Source: Bryobacterales bacterium (GTDB taxonomy: Bacteria > Acidobacteriota > Terriglobia > Bryobacterales > Bryobacteraceae). Taken from it: a stretch of DNA of 64,000 nt. The first letter of the stretch is position 1; every line of letters begins with the position of its first letter. The translations under genes were made by a program, and so were the position numbers. Where the stretch lies: NCBI GenBank assembly GCA_020846745.1, contig JADLDI010000082.1, forward strand, positions 1 to 64,000, read 5' to 3'. The notes below the pieces were generated by a model that made no database searches, was not told where the DNA came from, and saw only the letters and a list, made by a program, of their open reading frames with translations. Below, piece by piece: positions 40,248 through 49,301 of this stretch.

Positions 40248-42743
40248 ATGCCCCCTGGAAACGTTGAAAGAGATATGGCAAACAGCAGCGAATCTGCCGG
40301 CTCAACCCGGCGGGGATTGTTCGCAACCATCTTCCTATTAGCGCTCTTTGTTATTTCAAACCTCTACGGGGGAACGGTTCCGCGGCGATACATAGTGGAA
40401 CTGGAATCGGGACCGCTAGTCGAGCAGATGGCGGAGCAGATGCCGGGTCTGAGGGCCCGGGTGGCGGACCGGATGCGAAGTTCGGCGGCGGAGGCGAAGC
40501 GCAGCGCAATCAGGCAGGAGCATGGACGGCTGCGGCAGCAGATCGAACAGCGGCAGGCGCGAGTGCTCGATACGGTGGAAAACGTGGCGAACGCGATGTT
40601 CGTGGAAGTGGCGGCAGACACCGACGTGGCGCAACTGCGAGCGATGCCGGGCGTGAAGCGGGTAGTACCGGTCAGGACGTTCCACCTGCTGATGGATCGC
40701 GCGGTGATCCTGCATAAAGTAGTGGACGCGTGGAACCAGGTGGGGCAGGAGAAGGCCGGGGCGGGCGTGAAGATCGCGATCATCGACACCGGCGTGGATG
40801 CCGGGCATCCGGCGTTACAGGACTCCTCGCTGGCCATGCCGGGCGCGTTTCCACGGACTAATCAGGAGACGGACCTGGCGTTTACCTCAAGTAAGGTGAT
40901 TGTGGCGCGCAGCTATGTGAGTCTATTGCCGGCGCGCGATCCGGACCGGTCGGCCAGGGACCGGGTGGGGCATGGCACGGCACTGGCGACGGTTGCGGCA
41001 GGCATGCCGGCAACGGGGCCGCTGGCGACGATTACGGGCGTAGCGCCCAAGGCATATATCGGAAGTTACAAGGTGTTCGGGACACCGGGTTTCAACGACA
41101 ACGCGTCGGACGACGCGATTATCAAGGCGATTGACGACGCGGTGGCGGACGGCATGGATGTGATCAACCTGAGCCTGGGGTCGGACCTTGCGCCGCGGTT
41201 TAACGAAGACCTGGATGTGCAGGCCGTGGAGCGCGCCACCAAGGCCGGTGTGGTGGTGGTGGCGGCCGCGGGGAACGCCGGCCCGGATTACACTTCGATC
41301 GCTTCGCCGTCCACCGCTCCGTCGGCCATCGCGGTGGGCGCGACCACCAACGACCGGACGTTTAGCGCCGCGGTGGAACTGGTGGGATGGACAAGCTTCC
41401 GCGGAATGGTGGGTGGCAGCACGGAACCGTCGGTGACGGTGACGGGTCCGGTAGCGAACGTTTCCGACCTTGATACTACGGGTCTTGCATGCTCCGCGCT
41501 GCCGGGAGGGAGTTTGCAAGGGCGGATTGCGGTGATCCTTCGTGGTAGCTGCACCTTTGAAACAAAGCTGCTGAACGCGCAACGCGCGGGAGCAGTGGGG
41601 GCGGTGGTCCACGCGGCGGCGGACGCGCCGAGTCCGATCAGCATGGCGGTCGGCAGCGCCGCAATCCCGGCACAGATGGTGAGCTATGACGACGGTATGG
41701 CGATCAAGGCTCGCGTGTCCGCGCAGTCCGACCTGGTAGCGGTGCTGCGGTTTGCGTTGTCGTCGGTGGCGATGGTTCCCAATCGATTGGCGCAGTTCTC
41801 GGGAGCGGGTCCAAACGTCGACAATGGCATCAAGCCGGATATTATGGCGGTGGGCTCTTCGATTTATGTCGGCGCGCAGTCGTATGACCCGAACGGCGAC
41901 ATGTACGATGCGTCGGGGTTCGTGCTGGTTAATGGCACAAGTTTCTCGTCGCCGGTGGTGGCGGGAGCGGTGGCGCTGATCAAAGCGGCTCGGCCTGGGC
42001 TGACCGCGGATCAGTACCGGTCGTTAGTTATTAACTCAGCCGGCGCGGTAGCCTCGGCGAACGACACGCCGGTTGCGATTCAGAAGTCCGGAGCGGGATT
42101 GCTGGACGTAAGCGCCGCACTCCGTACGTCGATTGCGGCTGCGCCGGTTTCGATCGGTTTTGGCGCCGGGGGCACGTCCCTCGACACCAGCCGAACCCTT
42201 ACAATCACGAACATTTCGGACAAAGCCGAGAGCTACTCAATCGCGGCGAGCCCGCGTGCCGGTACGGCCGCGCCGGTTGCATCGGCCAGTTTCCTGGAAT
42301 TACAACCTGGCGCGTCAGCCGACATCGCTCTGACGTGGAGCGCAAGCGGACTCGCCCCGGGCACTTACGAAGGCTTTGTCACGATCGTGTCGAACGTCTC
42401 CGGCTCGCAGGCCAACGTTCCCTATTGGTATGCGGCGGCCGGCGGCCAGGCGGCGAAGATTCGTGTTCTTTCATCTCCCACCACGATCGGGAGGCGAAAC
42501 GGCGTGGTAAGCGATGCCATTTTCTTCCGTATCATCGATCCGTCGGGACTTGCGATCGTGACGCCGGAACCGGTGGTGACAACCGTCTCCGGCGGTGGCT
42601 CGATCCGGGCGGTGAATAACTACGACAGTGAAGTGCCCGGCCTGTTCAGCGTGGACGTACAACTGGGTCCGGTGGCGGGCGCCAATGTATTTCGAATCGA
42701 ATCCGGTTCGATTTCGCTCGAATTTTCCGTCGCCGGCCGGTAG
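40248..42743 (+). CDS. Subtilisin-like serine protease (S8) with PA domain
   Basis: An 831-residue protein; ATG at 40248, with an alternative at 40275 (both weakly preceded by GAGA-type sites). A signal or anchor helix (LFATIFLLALFVISNLYGG), a propeptide-like region with a coiled-coil basic/acidic helix (about 60-140), then the S8 domain: Asp180 in IAIIDTGVDAGHPA, His242 in DRVGHGTALATVAAG and Ser in VNGTSFSSPVVAGAVALI. A PA domain is inserted (about 385-480, GRIAVILRGSCTFETKLLNA). The end has an Ig-like region (LTITNISDKAESYSI). It is an exported protease with a complete triad. Confidence 0.9.
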   Translation: MPPGNVERDMANSSESAGSTRRGLFATIFLLALFVISNLYGGTVPRRYIVELESGPLVEQMAEQMPGLRARVADRMRSSAAEAKRSAIRQEHGRLRQQIEQRQARVLDTVENVANAMFVEVAADTDVAQLRAMPGVKRVVPVRTFHLLMDRAVILHKVVDAWNQVGQEKAGAGVKIAIIDTGVDAGHPALQDSSLAMPGAFPRTNQETDLAFTSSKVIVARSYVSLLPARDPDRSARDRVGHGTALATVAAGMPATGPLATITGVAPKAYIGSYKVFGTPGFNDNASDDAIIKAIDDAVADGMDVINLSLGSDLAPRFNEDLDVQAVERATKAGVVVVAAAGNAGPDYTSIASPSTAPSAIAVGATTNDRTFSAAVELVGWTSFRGMVGGSTEPSVTVTGPVANVSDLDTTGLACSALPGGSLQGRIAVILRGSCTFETKLLNAQRAGAVGAVVHAAADAPSPISMAVGSAAIPAQMVSYDDGMAIKARVSAQSDLVAVLRFALSSVAMVPNRLAQFSGAGPNVDNGIKPDIMAVGSSIYVGAQSYDPNGDMYDASGFVLVNGTSFSSPVVAGAVALIKAARPGLTADQYRSLVINSAGAVASANDTPVAIQKSGAGLLDVSAALRTSIAAAPVSIGFGAGGTSLDTSRTLTITNISDKAESYSIAASPRAGTAAPVASASFLELQPGASADIALTWSASGLAPGTYEGFVTIVSNVSGSQANVPYWYAAAGGQAAKIRVLSSPTTIGRRNGVVSDAIFFRIIDPSGLAIVTPEPVVTTVSGGGSIRAVNNYDSEVPGLFSVDVQLGPVAGANVFRIESGSISLEFSVAGR

Positions 42744-42820
42744 TTGGTAAGTCCGGCATGCGCAGGCAACCGGACCAGGGTTTTCACTTCCGGGTTCGGT
42801 AAATTCGAGTAAGAGCCTGC

Positions 42821-43600
42821 GTGAAGACTTTCAAGCTGTTGGTTGAATACGACGGGTCCCGCTACTCGGGCTGGCAGGAACAGTCCAACGCGCGAACCGT
42901 TATGGGCGAACTCCGCGATGCCGTCGAGAAAGCCCTCGGCGCCCGTGTCGACTTGCAAGGCTCCGGCCGCACCGACGCGGGCGTCCATGCCGAAGCCCAA
43001 GTCGCCCACATGCGCGTCGCGCTCAAACGCGACTTTCGCCGCGAAGAGTTCCTCGCCCGAGTGAATGACGACCTGCCCTACGACATCGCCCTACTCTCCG
43101 TCGAAGAGGCTCCGCCGCGATTTCACGCCCGCCACGATGCCCTAACCAGGACCTACCGCTACCAGATCGCCACCCGCAAAAGCGCCTTCTCCAAGAAGTT
43201 CATTTGGTGGATCAAACAGCCGCTTGATGTCGAATTGATGCGGCAGGCGGCCCGCCTGCTCGTCGGACGGCACGACTTCCTCAACTTCCGCCAGCGCGAT
43301 GTCTCGAAACCCGACGATTCCACGATCGTGGTTGTCGAAAGCGCAACCATCGAAGTAGCTGAGGGCTTGATACTCGTCCGCATCGAAGCTTCGCACTTCC
43401 TCTACAAAATGGTGCGCCGCGTCACCGGAACCCTTGTCAAGGTGGGCCTGCGCGAACTCGACCTCAAAGACTTCGCCCGCCTGCTGAACGGCCGTCCCGA
43501 CAAGCGTTTCGACATCGCCTCCTGGACCGCACCCTCTTCGGGATTGTTTCTTGAACGCGTAACCTATAAAGAACCAGCTACTCGTCGAACTTCTCTTTAA
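42821..43600 (+). CDS. truA: tRNA pseudouridine synthase A
   Basis: A 259-residue protein starting with GTG. The catalytic Asp52 sits in the family motif GSGRTDAGVHAEAQVAHM. VEYDGSRYSGWQEQ at the N-terminus, RTYRYQI, and FLYKMVRRVTGTLVKVGLRE near the C-terminus match TruA, which makes pseudouridine 38-40 in the anticodon stem-loop of tRNAs. TAAATT at 42800-42805 could be a -10 box. Its 3' end overlaps the convergent 43578-44006 gene by 23 bp. Confidence 0.95.
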   Translation: MKTFKLLVEYDGSRYSGWQEQSNARTVMGELRDAVEKALGARVDLQGSGRTDAGVHAEAQVAHMRVALKRDFRREEFLARVNDDLPYDIALLSVEEAPPRFHARHDALTRTYRYQIATRKSAFSKKFIWWIKQPLDVELMRQAARLLVGRHDFLNFRQRDVSKPDDSTIVVVESATIEVAEGLILVRIEASHFLYKMVRRVTGTLVKVGLRELDLKDFARLLNGRPDKRFDIASWTAPSSGLFLERVTYKEPATRRTSL

Positions 43601-44006
43601 GATCGAGCGCCGTCTCGTCCTGGCAACACATGCACTTGCCGGGCGTGTAGGTCCGGATCGAGCACACTTCGCACCAGTAGGAAATCATCAGTATCTTGCC
43701 GCCCTTGTGCACAAACATCGCTCGTGTGTGGATCGGGCCCACCTGGAACGTTCCATTTACCAGCGCCTGACCGCGGACCTCGAAATCGGCGTCTTTCAAG
43801 CGATCGTCCGCCAGCACGCTCATTGTCGCCTTATCACCGGTTAGTACAACCGGTTGACTCCCCGCCGCAAGCGTTGGTTGAGCCCCGGTGTGCAACCGGC
43901 CACGCAGAGAGGCTTTCGCATCCTCCGCCCGGCCGCGAGCCGTCAGGGCGATGCTCCCAGTGAATACAGACAGTACAAGCCGGCGAGTCATCTTGGATAA
44001 GTCCAT
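43578..44006 (-). CDS. Small exported Cys-rich protein
   Basis: 142 residues from the ATG at 44006, which has GAGGAG 5 nt upstream; the frame continues to 44087 but overlaps the lutA start. A signal-like N-terminus (MTRRLVLSVFTGSIALTARG) precedes a beta-rich middle. The C-terminus has WCEVCSIRTYTPGKCMCCQD, five cysteines in a CxxC...CxCC arrangement that suggests zinc or Fe-S binding, or disulfide exchange. It is divergent from lutA, with the two starts 47 bp apart, so the promoters must overlap. Function unknown. Confidence 0.72.
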   Translation of the reverse strand: MDLSKMTRRLVLSVFTGSIALTARGRAEDAKASLRGRLHTGAQPTLAAGSQPVVLTGDKATMSVLADDRLKDADFEVRGQALVNGTFQVGPIHTRAMFVHKGGKILMISYWCEVCSIRTYTPGKCMCCQDETALDLKEKFDE

Positions 44007-44037
44007 TGTACTCCTCAATTTCCGGATCTTGAAGTCG

Positions 44038-44043
44038 TACAAT
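44038..44043 (+). promoter_or_regulatory. Putative -10 box for a leaderless lutABC mRNA
   Basis: TACAAT ends 9 nt before the lutA ATG at 44053 and no ribosome site intervenes. The divergent Cys-rich gene starts at 44006, so its promoter overlaps this one. Confidence 0.4.
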
Positions 44044-44052
44044 AAAGCGAAC

Positions 44053-44748
44053 ATGCGAAAGAGGGTCTCGCTCTTCGTCACGTGCATCGTCGATCAGGCT
44101 TTTCCCCGCGTTGGGCTCGCGGTGGCCGACATCCTGGAGCAGTTGGGATACGAGGTGGAGTTCCCCGATGGCCAGACATGCTGCGGGCAGCCGGCCTTCA
44201 ACTCAGGCTATTGGGAAGAGGCCAAGCCGGTCGCCAGGCATTTCCTCAAGGTCTTTGAAAAATCCGACTATATCATCGTGCCGTCGGGCTCGTGTGCGTC
44301 GATGGTCTGCCACCACTATGGCGAACTCCTGGGCCATCACGAGTCCCGTGTCTGGGAGTTCTCCAAGTTCCTTACCGAAGTGGCCGGGGTCGACGACCTC
44401 GGCGCCCGGTTTCCCCACACCGTTACCTATCACGACAGTTGCCACGCGCTGCGCGAGTTGGGCGTGAAAGCCGGTCCACGCAAGCTGCTTTCGAATGTCC
44501 GCGGGCTCGAACTGCGCGAGATGGAAGCCGCGGAAGAGTGCTGCGGCTTCGGGGGCACGTTCTCGGTCAAGTTCGGAGACGTGTCGGGCGGCATGGCCAA
44601 AACCAAAATCGAATCCATCCACCGGACCGGCGCCGAATTTGTCGTATCGGTGGATTCCAGTTGCCTGATGCAATTGCAAGGCACTTTGTCGAGGGCGGGA
44701 TCGAACGTACGTTGTATTCACCTGGCTGAGGTGTTAGCGAGTCGCTAG
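44053..44748 (+). CDS. lutA: L-lactate utilisation protein LutA (Fe-S subunit)
   Basis: 231 residues from the ATG at 44053, where the family start (KRVSLFVTCIVDQAFPRVG) begins; a longer frame upstream is non-homologous. It has the two CCG-type motifs (DGQTCCGQPAFNSG and EAAEECCGFGGTFSVKFGD) of the LutA/GlcF-like cysteine-rich domain, which bind a non-cubane or 4Fe-4S cluster. LutABC together oxidise L-lactate to pyruvate in the cytoplasm. The next gene starts 4 bp after this stop. Confidence 0.92.
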   Translation: MRKRVSLFVTCIVDQAFPRVGLAVADILEQLGYEVEFPDGQTCCGQPAFNSGYWEEAKPVARHFLKVFEKSDYIIVPSGSCASMVCHHYGELLGHHESRVWEFSKFLTEVAGVDDLGARFPHTVTYHDSCHALRELGVKAGPRKLLSNVRGLELREMEAAEECCGFGGTFSVKFGDVSGGMAKTKIESIHRTGAEFVVSVDSSCLMQLQGTLSRAGSNVRCIHLAEVLASR

Positions 44749-44752
44749 CTAT

Positions 44753-46219
44753 ATGAATCCACTACCTGCCGAGCAGTTACGCGAGACACTGAGCGATCCG
44801 AAGCTGCAACTGGCAATTTACGACGCCACCGGGCGGTTGATGCAGAAACGTAAGACTTCCATCCAACCGGAAGTGATCGACGATTTCCAGCAATACCGCG
44901 ATCAGGCCAACCGCATCAAGAAACACACCATCGAGAACCTGGACTACTACCTCGAACAACTCGAGCGCAACCTGATCGCCCGCGGCGGTCGGGTCCTGTG
45001 GGCTGCCGACGCTGAAGATGCCAAGCGCCAAATCCTCGAACTGGCCCGGCAGAAAGGCGTCCGCAAGATCGTCAAATCCAAATCGATGACCACCGAGGAA
45101 ATCGACTTGAACGAGAGCCTTGAACACGCCCACATCGAGGTGGTCGAGACCGACCTCGGCGAGTACATCATCCAACTCGCCCACGAGCGGCCCTATCATA
45201 TCGTCGCCCCCGCCCTGCACAAAACCCGCTACCAGGTGGCGGACCTGTTTACGGAAAAGCTCGGCGTTGAGCGCGAAGAGGTCATCGAAAAGCAGACCAT
45301 GATCGCCCGCCGTGTCCTCCGCGAAAAGTTCCTCGCCGGCGAGATGGGCATGACCGGCGCCAACTTCCTGATCGCCGACTCCGGCGCCGTCGTCGTCATC
45401 GAAAACGAAGGCAACGCCCGCCTGAGTTCCTCCGCCCCGCGCATTCAGGTGGCCGTGGCCGGTATCGAGAAATTGATCCCCCGCGCTCAGGACCTGGCCA
45501 CTTTCCTCAAAGTTTTGGGCCGGTCCGCCACCGGGCAACCTCTTACGGTTTACACTTCGTTCCTTTCCGGACCGCGCCGCCCCGGCGAAATCGACGGTCC
45601 CGAAGAGTTCTATCTCGTGCTGATCGACAACGGCCGCACGCGCGTGCTTGCCGATAAGGACAAGCGCCAGTCGCTCTACTGCATCCGCTGCGGCGCCTGC
45701 TTGAACCACTGCCCGGTCTACCGCAAAATCGGCGGCCACAACTACCCGTGGGTCTACTCCGGACCCATCGGAGCCATCCTCTCGCCCCAGTTCCACGGCG
45801 TCGCCAAAGACCCGTGGCTCCCGTACGCGTCATCCCTGTGCGGCGCCTGCGCCGAAGTCTGTCCCGTCAAAATCGAGATTCCCAAGATCCTGCTGGAACT
45901 GCGCCGCGAGGTCACCGAAGAGAAAACCAGGCAAGGCAAAACCGGCTTTGAGAAACTCGCCTTCCGCATCTGGTCGTGGGTGATGTGCCGCCCGAGCCTG
46001 TACGAATTCGGCGCTTCGGCCGGCGGCGCACTGTTCGGCGGCGCCACCGAGTGGCTGAAAAAATCACCGCTCCCCATCAAAGTCCCACCTCTGGAGAACT
46101 GGCTCGCCCATCGCGACCTCCCGCCCCCGCCGCCCCGCTCGTTCCGCCAGCTATGGCGCGAACGCCAGGCGCTGCGGGACCGGACGGGTGGCGCTCCGGG
46201 AAAGGACCAGTTGCACTAA
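44753..46219 (+). CDS. lutB: L-lactate utilisation protein LutB (ferredoxin-type subunit)
   Basis: A 488-residue protein. The N-terminal two-thirds are the LUD/DUF162 domain (GGRVLWAADAEDAKRQILEL, GANFLIADSGAVVVIENEGN). The ferredoxin domain has CIRCGACLNHCP and CGACAEVCP, eight cysteines for two 4Fe-4S clusters. The order lutA-lutB-lutC and the spacings (4 bp and 1 bp) match the lactate-oxidation operon of Bacillus (LutABC, formerly YvfV/YvfW/YvbY). The Pro-rich C-terminus (DLPPPPPRSFRQLWRER) is common in the family. Confidence 0.94.
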   Translation: MNPLPAEQLRETLSDPKLQLAIYDATGRLMQKRKTSIQPEVIDDFQQYRDQANRIKKHTIENLDYYLEQLERNLIARGGRVLWAADAEDAKRQILELARQKGVRKIVKSKSMTTEEIDLNESLEHAHIEVVETDLGEYIIQLAHERPYHIVAPALHKTRYQVADLFTEKLGVEREEVIEKQTMIARRVLREKFLAGEMGMTGANFLIADSGAVVVIENEGNARLSSSAPRIQVAVAGIEKLIPRAQDLATFLKVLGRSATGQPLTVYTSFLSGPRRPGEIDGPEEFYLVLIDNGRTRVLADKDKRQSLYCIRCGACLNHCPVYRKIGGHNYPWVYSGPIGAILSPQFHGVAKDPWLPYASSLCGACAEVCPVKIEIPKILLELRREVTEEKTRQGKTGFEKLAFRIWSWVMCRPSLYEFGASAGGALFGGATEWLKKSPLPIKVPPLENWLAHRDLPPPPPRSFRQLWRERQALRDRTGGAPGKDQLH

Positions 46220-46220
46220 C

Positions 46221-46853
46221 ATGTCCCGCGAACACGTCCTCCAGAAGGTCCGCTCCGCCCTCGGCCGGTCGGAAGGCCAGGCGCCTCCGCCGATTCCCCC
46301 GCCGCTCATGCACCCGCCCGAAATGCACACCGACGTGCGCATCGACAAGTTCTGCGCAGCGCTTGAAGCCCTTAACGGCAAGACCCACCGCGCCACCTCC
46401 CCCGGCGCGGCCCGCGCCTATGTCGAGACCGCCCTCGCCGGCCGCGATGCCGTGGCCTCTAACGCCCCGTTTCTCAAGGACTGCGGAATCACCAACCTTC
46501 CGCGCGTAGCCTCCGGTATTACCGACCGGCTCGAATTGCGCGAACTCTGCGCCACCCGCGGCGTTGGGATCAGTTCCGCCGATTACGCCCTCGCCGATAC
46601 AGGCACGCTCGTCATGCTCTCTTCCAACGAAGAGGCGCGCATGATCTCGCTGCTGCCGCCCTGCCACATCGCCGTCGTTTCGCGCGAACGCATCCTCTCC
46701 AGTCTCGACGAGTTGTTCACCATCCTGCCCCTGCCGGCCGACCGCTCCAGTTCGATGGTCCTCATCACCGGACCCTCCCGAACGGCCGATATTGAACAGT
46801 TTCTCGTTCGCGGCGTTCATGGCCCCGGCGAAATCCATGTTGTGATCGTATGA
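46221..46853 (+). CDS. lutC: L-lactate utilisation protein LutC
   Basis: 210 residues from the ATG at 46221. It is the LUD domain alone: GIGISSADYALADTGTLVML appears here as VGISSADYALADTGTLVML, followed by SLLPPCHIAVVSRERIL and SSMVLITGPSRTADIEQFLV, where the last block ends in the usual GVHGPGEIHV. A Pro-rich stretch is near residues 25-40. It completes the LutABC complex. Its final ATGA overlaps the start of the barrel gene. A lactate permease is not in the window. Confidence 0.93.
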   Translation: MSREHVLQKVRSALGRSEGQAPPPIPPPLMHPPEMHTDVRIDKFCAALEALNGKTHRATSPGAARAYVETALAGRDAVASNAPFLKDCGITNLPRVASGITDRLELRELCATRGVGISSADYALADTGTLVMLSSNEEARMISLLPPCHIAVVSRERILSSLDELFTILPLPADRSSSMVLITGPSRTADIEQFLVRGVHGPGEIHVVIV

Positions 46854-47434
46854 TGCGGCTGGTTTTGTTGATCATGTTGCTAAGCCTGCCCCTGGCGGCG
46901 CAGGTTTTTGAAATGGGCGTCACCGGCGGCGTGAACCGCCATTCCGGCAAAGAGATCGGGACCTTCCGCGTGGCCGACACCGCTTCCATCACACTCGAAG
47001 ACGGCTGGCGGATCGGCTTCCGCATGACCTTCAACAATTGGCGGTTCTTCGGCCACGAACTCGGCTACGCCTACAACCGCACCCAGTTCCGGCTGAACGA
47101 CGTCGAACCCATCGAGTACGGCACCGCCATCCACCAGGGCTTCCATAACTTCCTCGTGTACGCAACGCCCGAAGGCTCGCGCGTGCGCCCCTTCGCCGCC
47201 GGCGGCGGGCACTTCTCCAACTTCATCTGGCCCGGACAATCGGTCAGTTACGGCGGCGGATCGACGAAATTCGGCGTCAACTACGGCGCCGGCGTAAAAG
47301 TAAAGATCACCCCGATCTTCGCCATCCGCCTCGATGTCCGCCAATACCTGACCGGCAAACCCTTCGACCTGCCAAACCAGACCGGCAAGTTCCGCCAAAA
47401 CGAGATCTCAGCGGGATTTTCGCTTATTTTGTAA
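46850..47434 (+). CDS. Outer-membrane beta-barrel-like protein
   Basis: A 194-residue protein with a signal peptide (MMRLVLLIMLLSLPLAAQ). The mature part has alternating amphipathic strands and Gly/aromatic turns (MGVTGGVNRHSGKEIGTF, WRIGFRMTFNNWRFFGHEL, RPFAAGGGHFSNFIWPGQ, FGVNYGAGVKVKITPIFAIR, and ends NEISAGFSLIL), typical of an eight-stranded OmpA/OprG-like barrel. The start overlaps the lutC stop by 4 nt, so it is translated with the lactate operon. It may be an outer-membrane lactate pore, or merely co-transcribed. Confidence 0.8.
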   Translation: MMRLVLLIMLLSLPLAAQVFEMGVTGGVNRHSGKEIGTFRVADTASITLEDGWRIGFRMTFNNWRFFGHELGYAYNRTQFRLNDVEPIEYGTAIHQGFHNFLVYATPEGSRVRPFAAGGGHFSNFIWPGQSVSYGGGSTKFGVNYGAGVKVKITPIFAIRLDVRQYLTGKPFDLPNQTGKFRQNEISAGFSLIL

Positions 47435-47493
47435 GCCCCAAGATGGCTCTGCCCTTCTCCCCTCGACGGGAGCCGCTGGGGCAACAGACCGGT

Positions 47494-48792
47494 TTACTCT
47501 TCCGGAACCTGTACGAAGAACTCGTCTTCGCCCAGCGCGCGCCCGTCCATGGCGACAAACCGCAACCGGTACTCGCCCGGAGTGTCTGGCGCGTCCATTG
47601 AGATCTGGATGTGTTCCGCGACAGCTCCGCCAACGGTCACCGCCAGGGGTGGTCCGGCCGGAGTTTCTATACCGGCATCCACTCTTATCGTCTGTAAGTG
47701 TCCCTCCACGGAACTCACTCCCGCGGACACCGACAACAGCACGACCATGCGCTGAGCGGGCTCCACCACCGTGTCCTTTACGGCCACTTCCACCTCTTCG
47801 ACCACGGCAAGCGTGCCCGTATAGCCCAGCAGAACGGCCAGCACCTGGCGCAGATCCTGATTCTTATAGATCTCGCCATGCTCCCCGCCGACAAATGCGC
47901 CTTGGACGCCGTTGGCGAGCGACGACCATGTCGGCACGGTGCCGTCGCCGCCGTCTTTCACGTCGATCCGATCGAGATTGGCCGGATTGCGGACGTCGAT
48001 CCTCACCCCCGTGGTTGTCTCCATCCGTGTCCCCGAAAAGAAGAAATAGCGAACATCGGCGGGCCGCCGCGCCAGATCCATCGACTGATGAAACGCCATG
48101 GACGAAGCAAGATTCGAAAGACTCAACCCCAGCGCCGCTGCCAGGCTTCCTAACTGCAAAGGTGTGTAGCGCGAACTCACATCCGCGTTCCAGAAGCAGG
48201 GCTCCCACTCAGGCGGTAGCAACTCGTACACGGCGGGGAAGCGATCGTCGCTTGCCACCTCCTTCACCTGCGGCCCGGTCAGGAACACCTTCCGGTCGTA
48301 ACCGAGGATGGCCGGCAACGCCATCGGAGAACCGCGATGCGGTGTGCCGAGCGTTATCAGTGCCCGCACTTTCGCGAACGCCGCGCGGTGATCGAACCGG
48401 CGCGATTCCAGGTAGTGTCGGCAGACCAGACCGCCCATGGAGTGCCCGATAAGTATGACCTCCGTATCGTCGCGGATGCGGTCGAGCCGATCCGCCAACG
48501 CCTCAGCGGCTTTGAAATTCGACCGGCGCCAGTCATAGGGCAACGGAACGAGCGTGCCGTCGCTTTCATGAAAGCCGCACTTCTCCAGCGTCTTCATCAA
48601 CGCCTGATACTGCGTGGAAATCGAAACGGACCGAATAATGTCTGTCGCGACAAGATCGTCCGACATCAACTCGCGCAGCTTCTTGTAACCGAAGATGAAG
48701 TCCTTCGGACTGCCGGGCCAGATCACCTGCCCGCCAAGCGCCAGCACCGATCCCATGATGCCGGGCACGAAGACAACCGTTTGTTTGCTCAT
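47494..48792 (-). CDS. LCAT/PGAP1-type alpha/beta-hydrolase lipase
   Basis: A 432-residue cytoplasmic-looking protein (no signal peptide). The opening VVFVPGIMGSVLALGGQVIW and PYDWRRS are lecithin:cholesterol-acyltransferase family signatures. The triad is complete: Ser118 in ILIGHSMGGLVC, Asp283 in DGGDGTVPTW and His305 in GGEHGEIYKN. TLGTPHRGSP is the family oxyanion-side motif. The last 100 residues form a beta-rich domain (SAGVSSVEGHLQTIRVDAGI, ISMDAPDTPGEYRLRFVAMD). It would cleave acyl esters of lipids. It is the third gene of a tightly overlapping unit behind a CHAT protease gene. Confidence 0.88.
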   Translation of the reverse strand: MSKQTVVFVPGIMGSVLALGGQVIWPGSPKDFIFGYKKLRELMSDDLVATDIIRSVSISTQYQALMKTLEKCGFHESDGTLVPLPYDWRRSNFKAAEALADRLDRIRDDTEVILIGHSMGGLVCRHYLESRRFDHRAAFAKVRALITLGTPHRGSPMALPAILGYDRKVFLTGPQVKEVASDDRFPAVYELLPPEWEPCFWNADVSSRYTPLQLGSLAAALGLSLSNLASSMAFHQSMDLARRPADVRYFFFSGTRMETTTGVRIDVRNPANLDRIDVKDGGDGTVPTWSSLANGVQGAFVGGEHGEIYKNQDLRQVLAVLLGYTGTLAVVEEVEVAVKDTVVEPAQRMVVLLSVSAGVSSVEGHLQTIRVDAGIETPAGPPLAVTVGGAVAEHIQISMDAPDTPGEYRLRFVAMDGRALGEDEFFVQVPEE

Positions 48793-49301
48793 CCAGGTAC
48801 GATCTCTCGTTTCTTGATTACCCCGGCCAGCACCGGAACAAGGCCGAACGCCAGCTCAACAATCTTGGCGTCGTTTCTTGGCTTCCGTTTGCGTTTTGCG
48901 AAATGCTGCTCCATCGAGACGATCGCGACACGGCCTTCGCGGTGGCTCATAGGGTTCGGCGCGGCGAGTTGCCACGGCGTAAACGCAATTAACTCGTCCA
49001 ATCCGAGATGTTCAGCGACGCGCGCCGCATGCGGCACGAGTTCGCCGGCCAGCAGCCGAGGCTTGTCGTCTTCAAACTGCGAGCCGGCGGCAACCACACC
49101 GATCGGTACCGGCGCGACTACCGCGTGAACGTTGATGAGCGGCATGCGGCCGATCTTCGCGAGCATAGCGGGCAGGTCGCCCAAAATCAGTTCCAGATCC
49201 CACAGCCCGACCTCCTTAACGGCAACGAATCCCCGCAAACGGTGCTCCGCCCGCCGCGCTTCCGACTGGCTCGAATACAAAAGGACCTTGGGCTGGCTCA
49301 T
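48789..49301 (-). CDS. Unrecognised 170-residue protein between CHAT protease and lipase
   Basis: No family is recognised. The N-terminus (KVLLYSSQSEARRAEHRLRG) looks like an alpha/beta start; the middle includes INVHAVVAPVPIGVVAAG and DDKPRLLAGELVPHAARVAE; there is a basic stretch KRKRKPRN near residue 138 and a hydrophobic segment (IVELAFGLVPVLAGVI) close to the C-terminus. Both ends overlap neighbours by 4 nt (CHAT gene stop, lipase gene start), so it is produced with them. It could be an adaptor, an inhibitor of the lipase, or the substrate of the CHAT protease. Confidence 0.75.
   Translation of the reverse strand: MSQPKVLLYSSQSEARRAEHRLRGFVAVKEVGLWDLELILGDLPAMLAKIGRMPLINVHAVVAPVPIGVVAAGSQFEDDKPRLLAGELVPHAARVAEHLGLDELIAFTPWQLAAPNPMSHREGRVAIVSMEQHFAKRKRKPRNDAKIVELAFGLVPVLAGVIKKREIVPG

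Noticed and set aside
47598..48452. Pro/Arg-rich frame opposite the lipase gene
   Set aside because: Low-complexity shadow with no domain; the lipase triad is clear on the minus strand.
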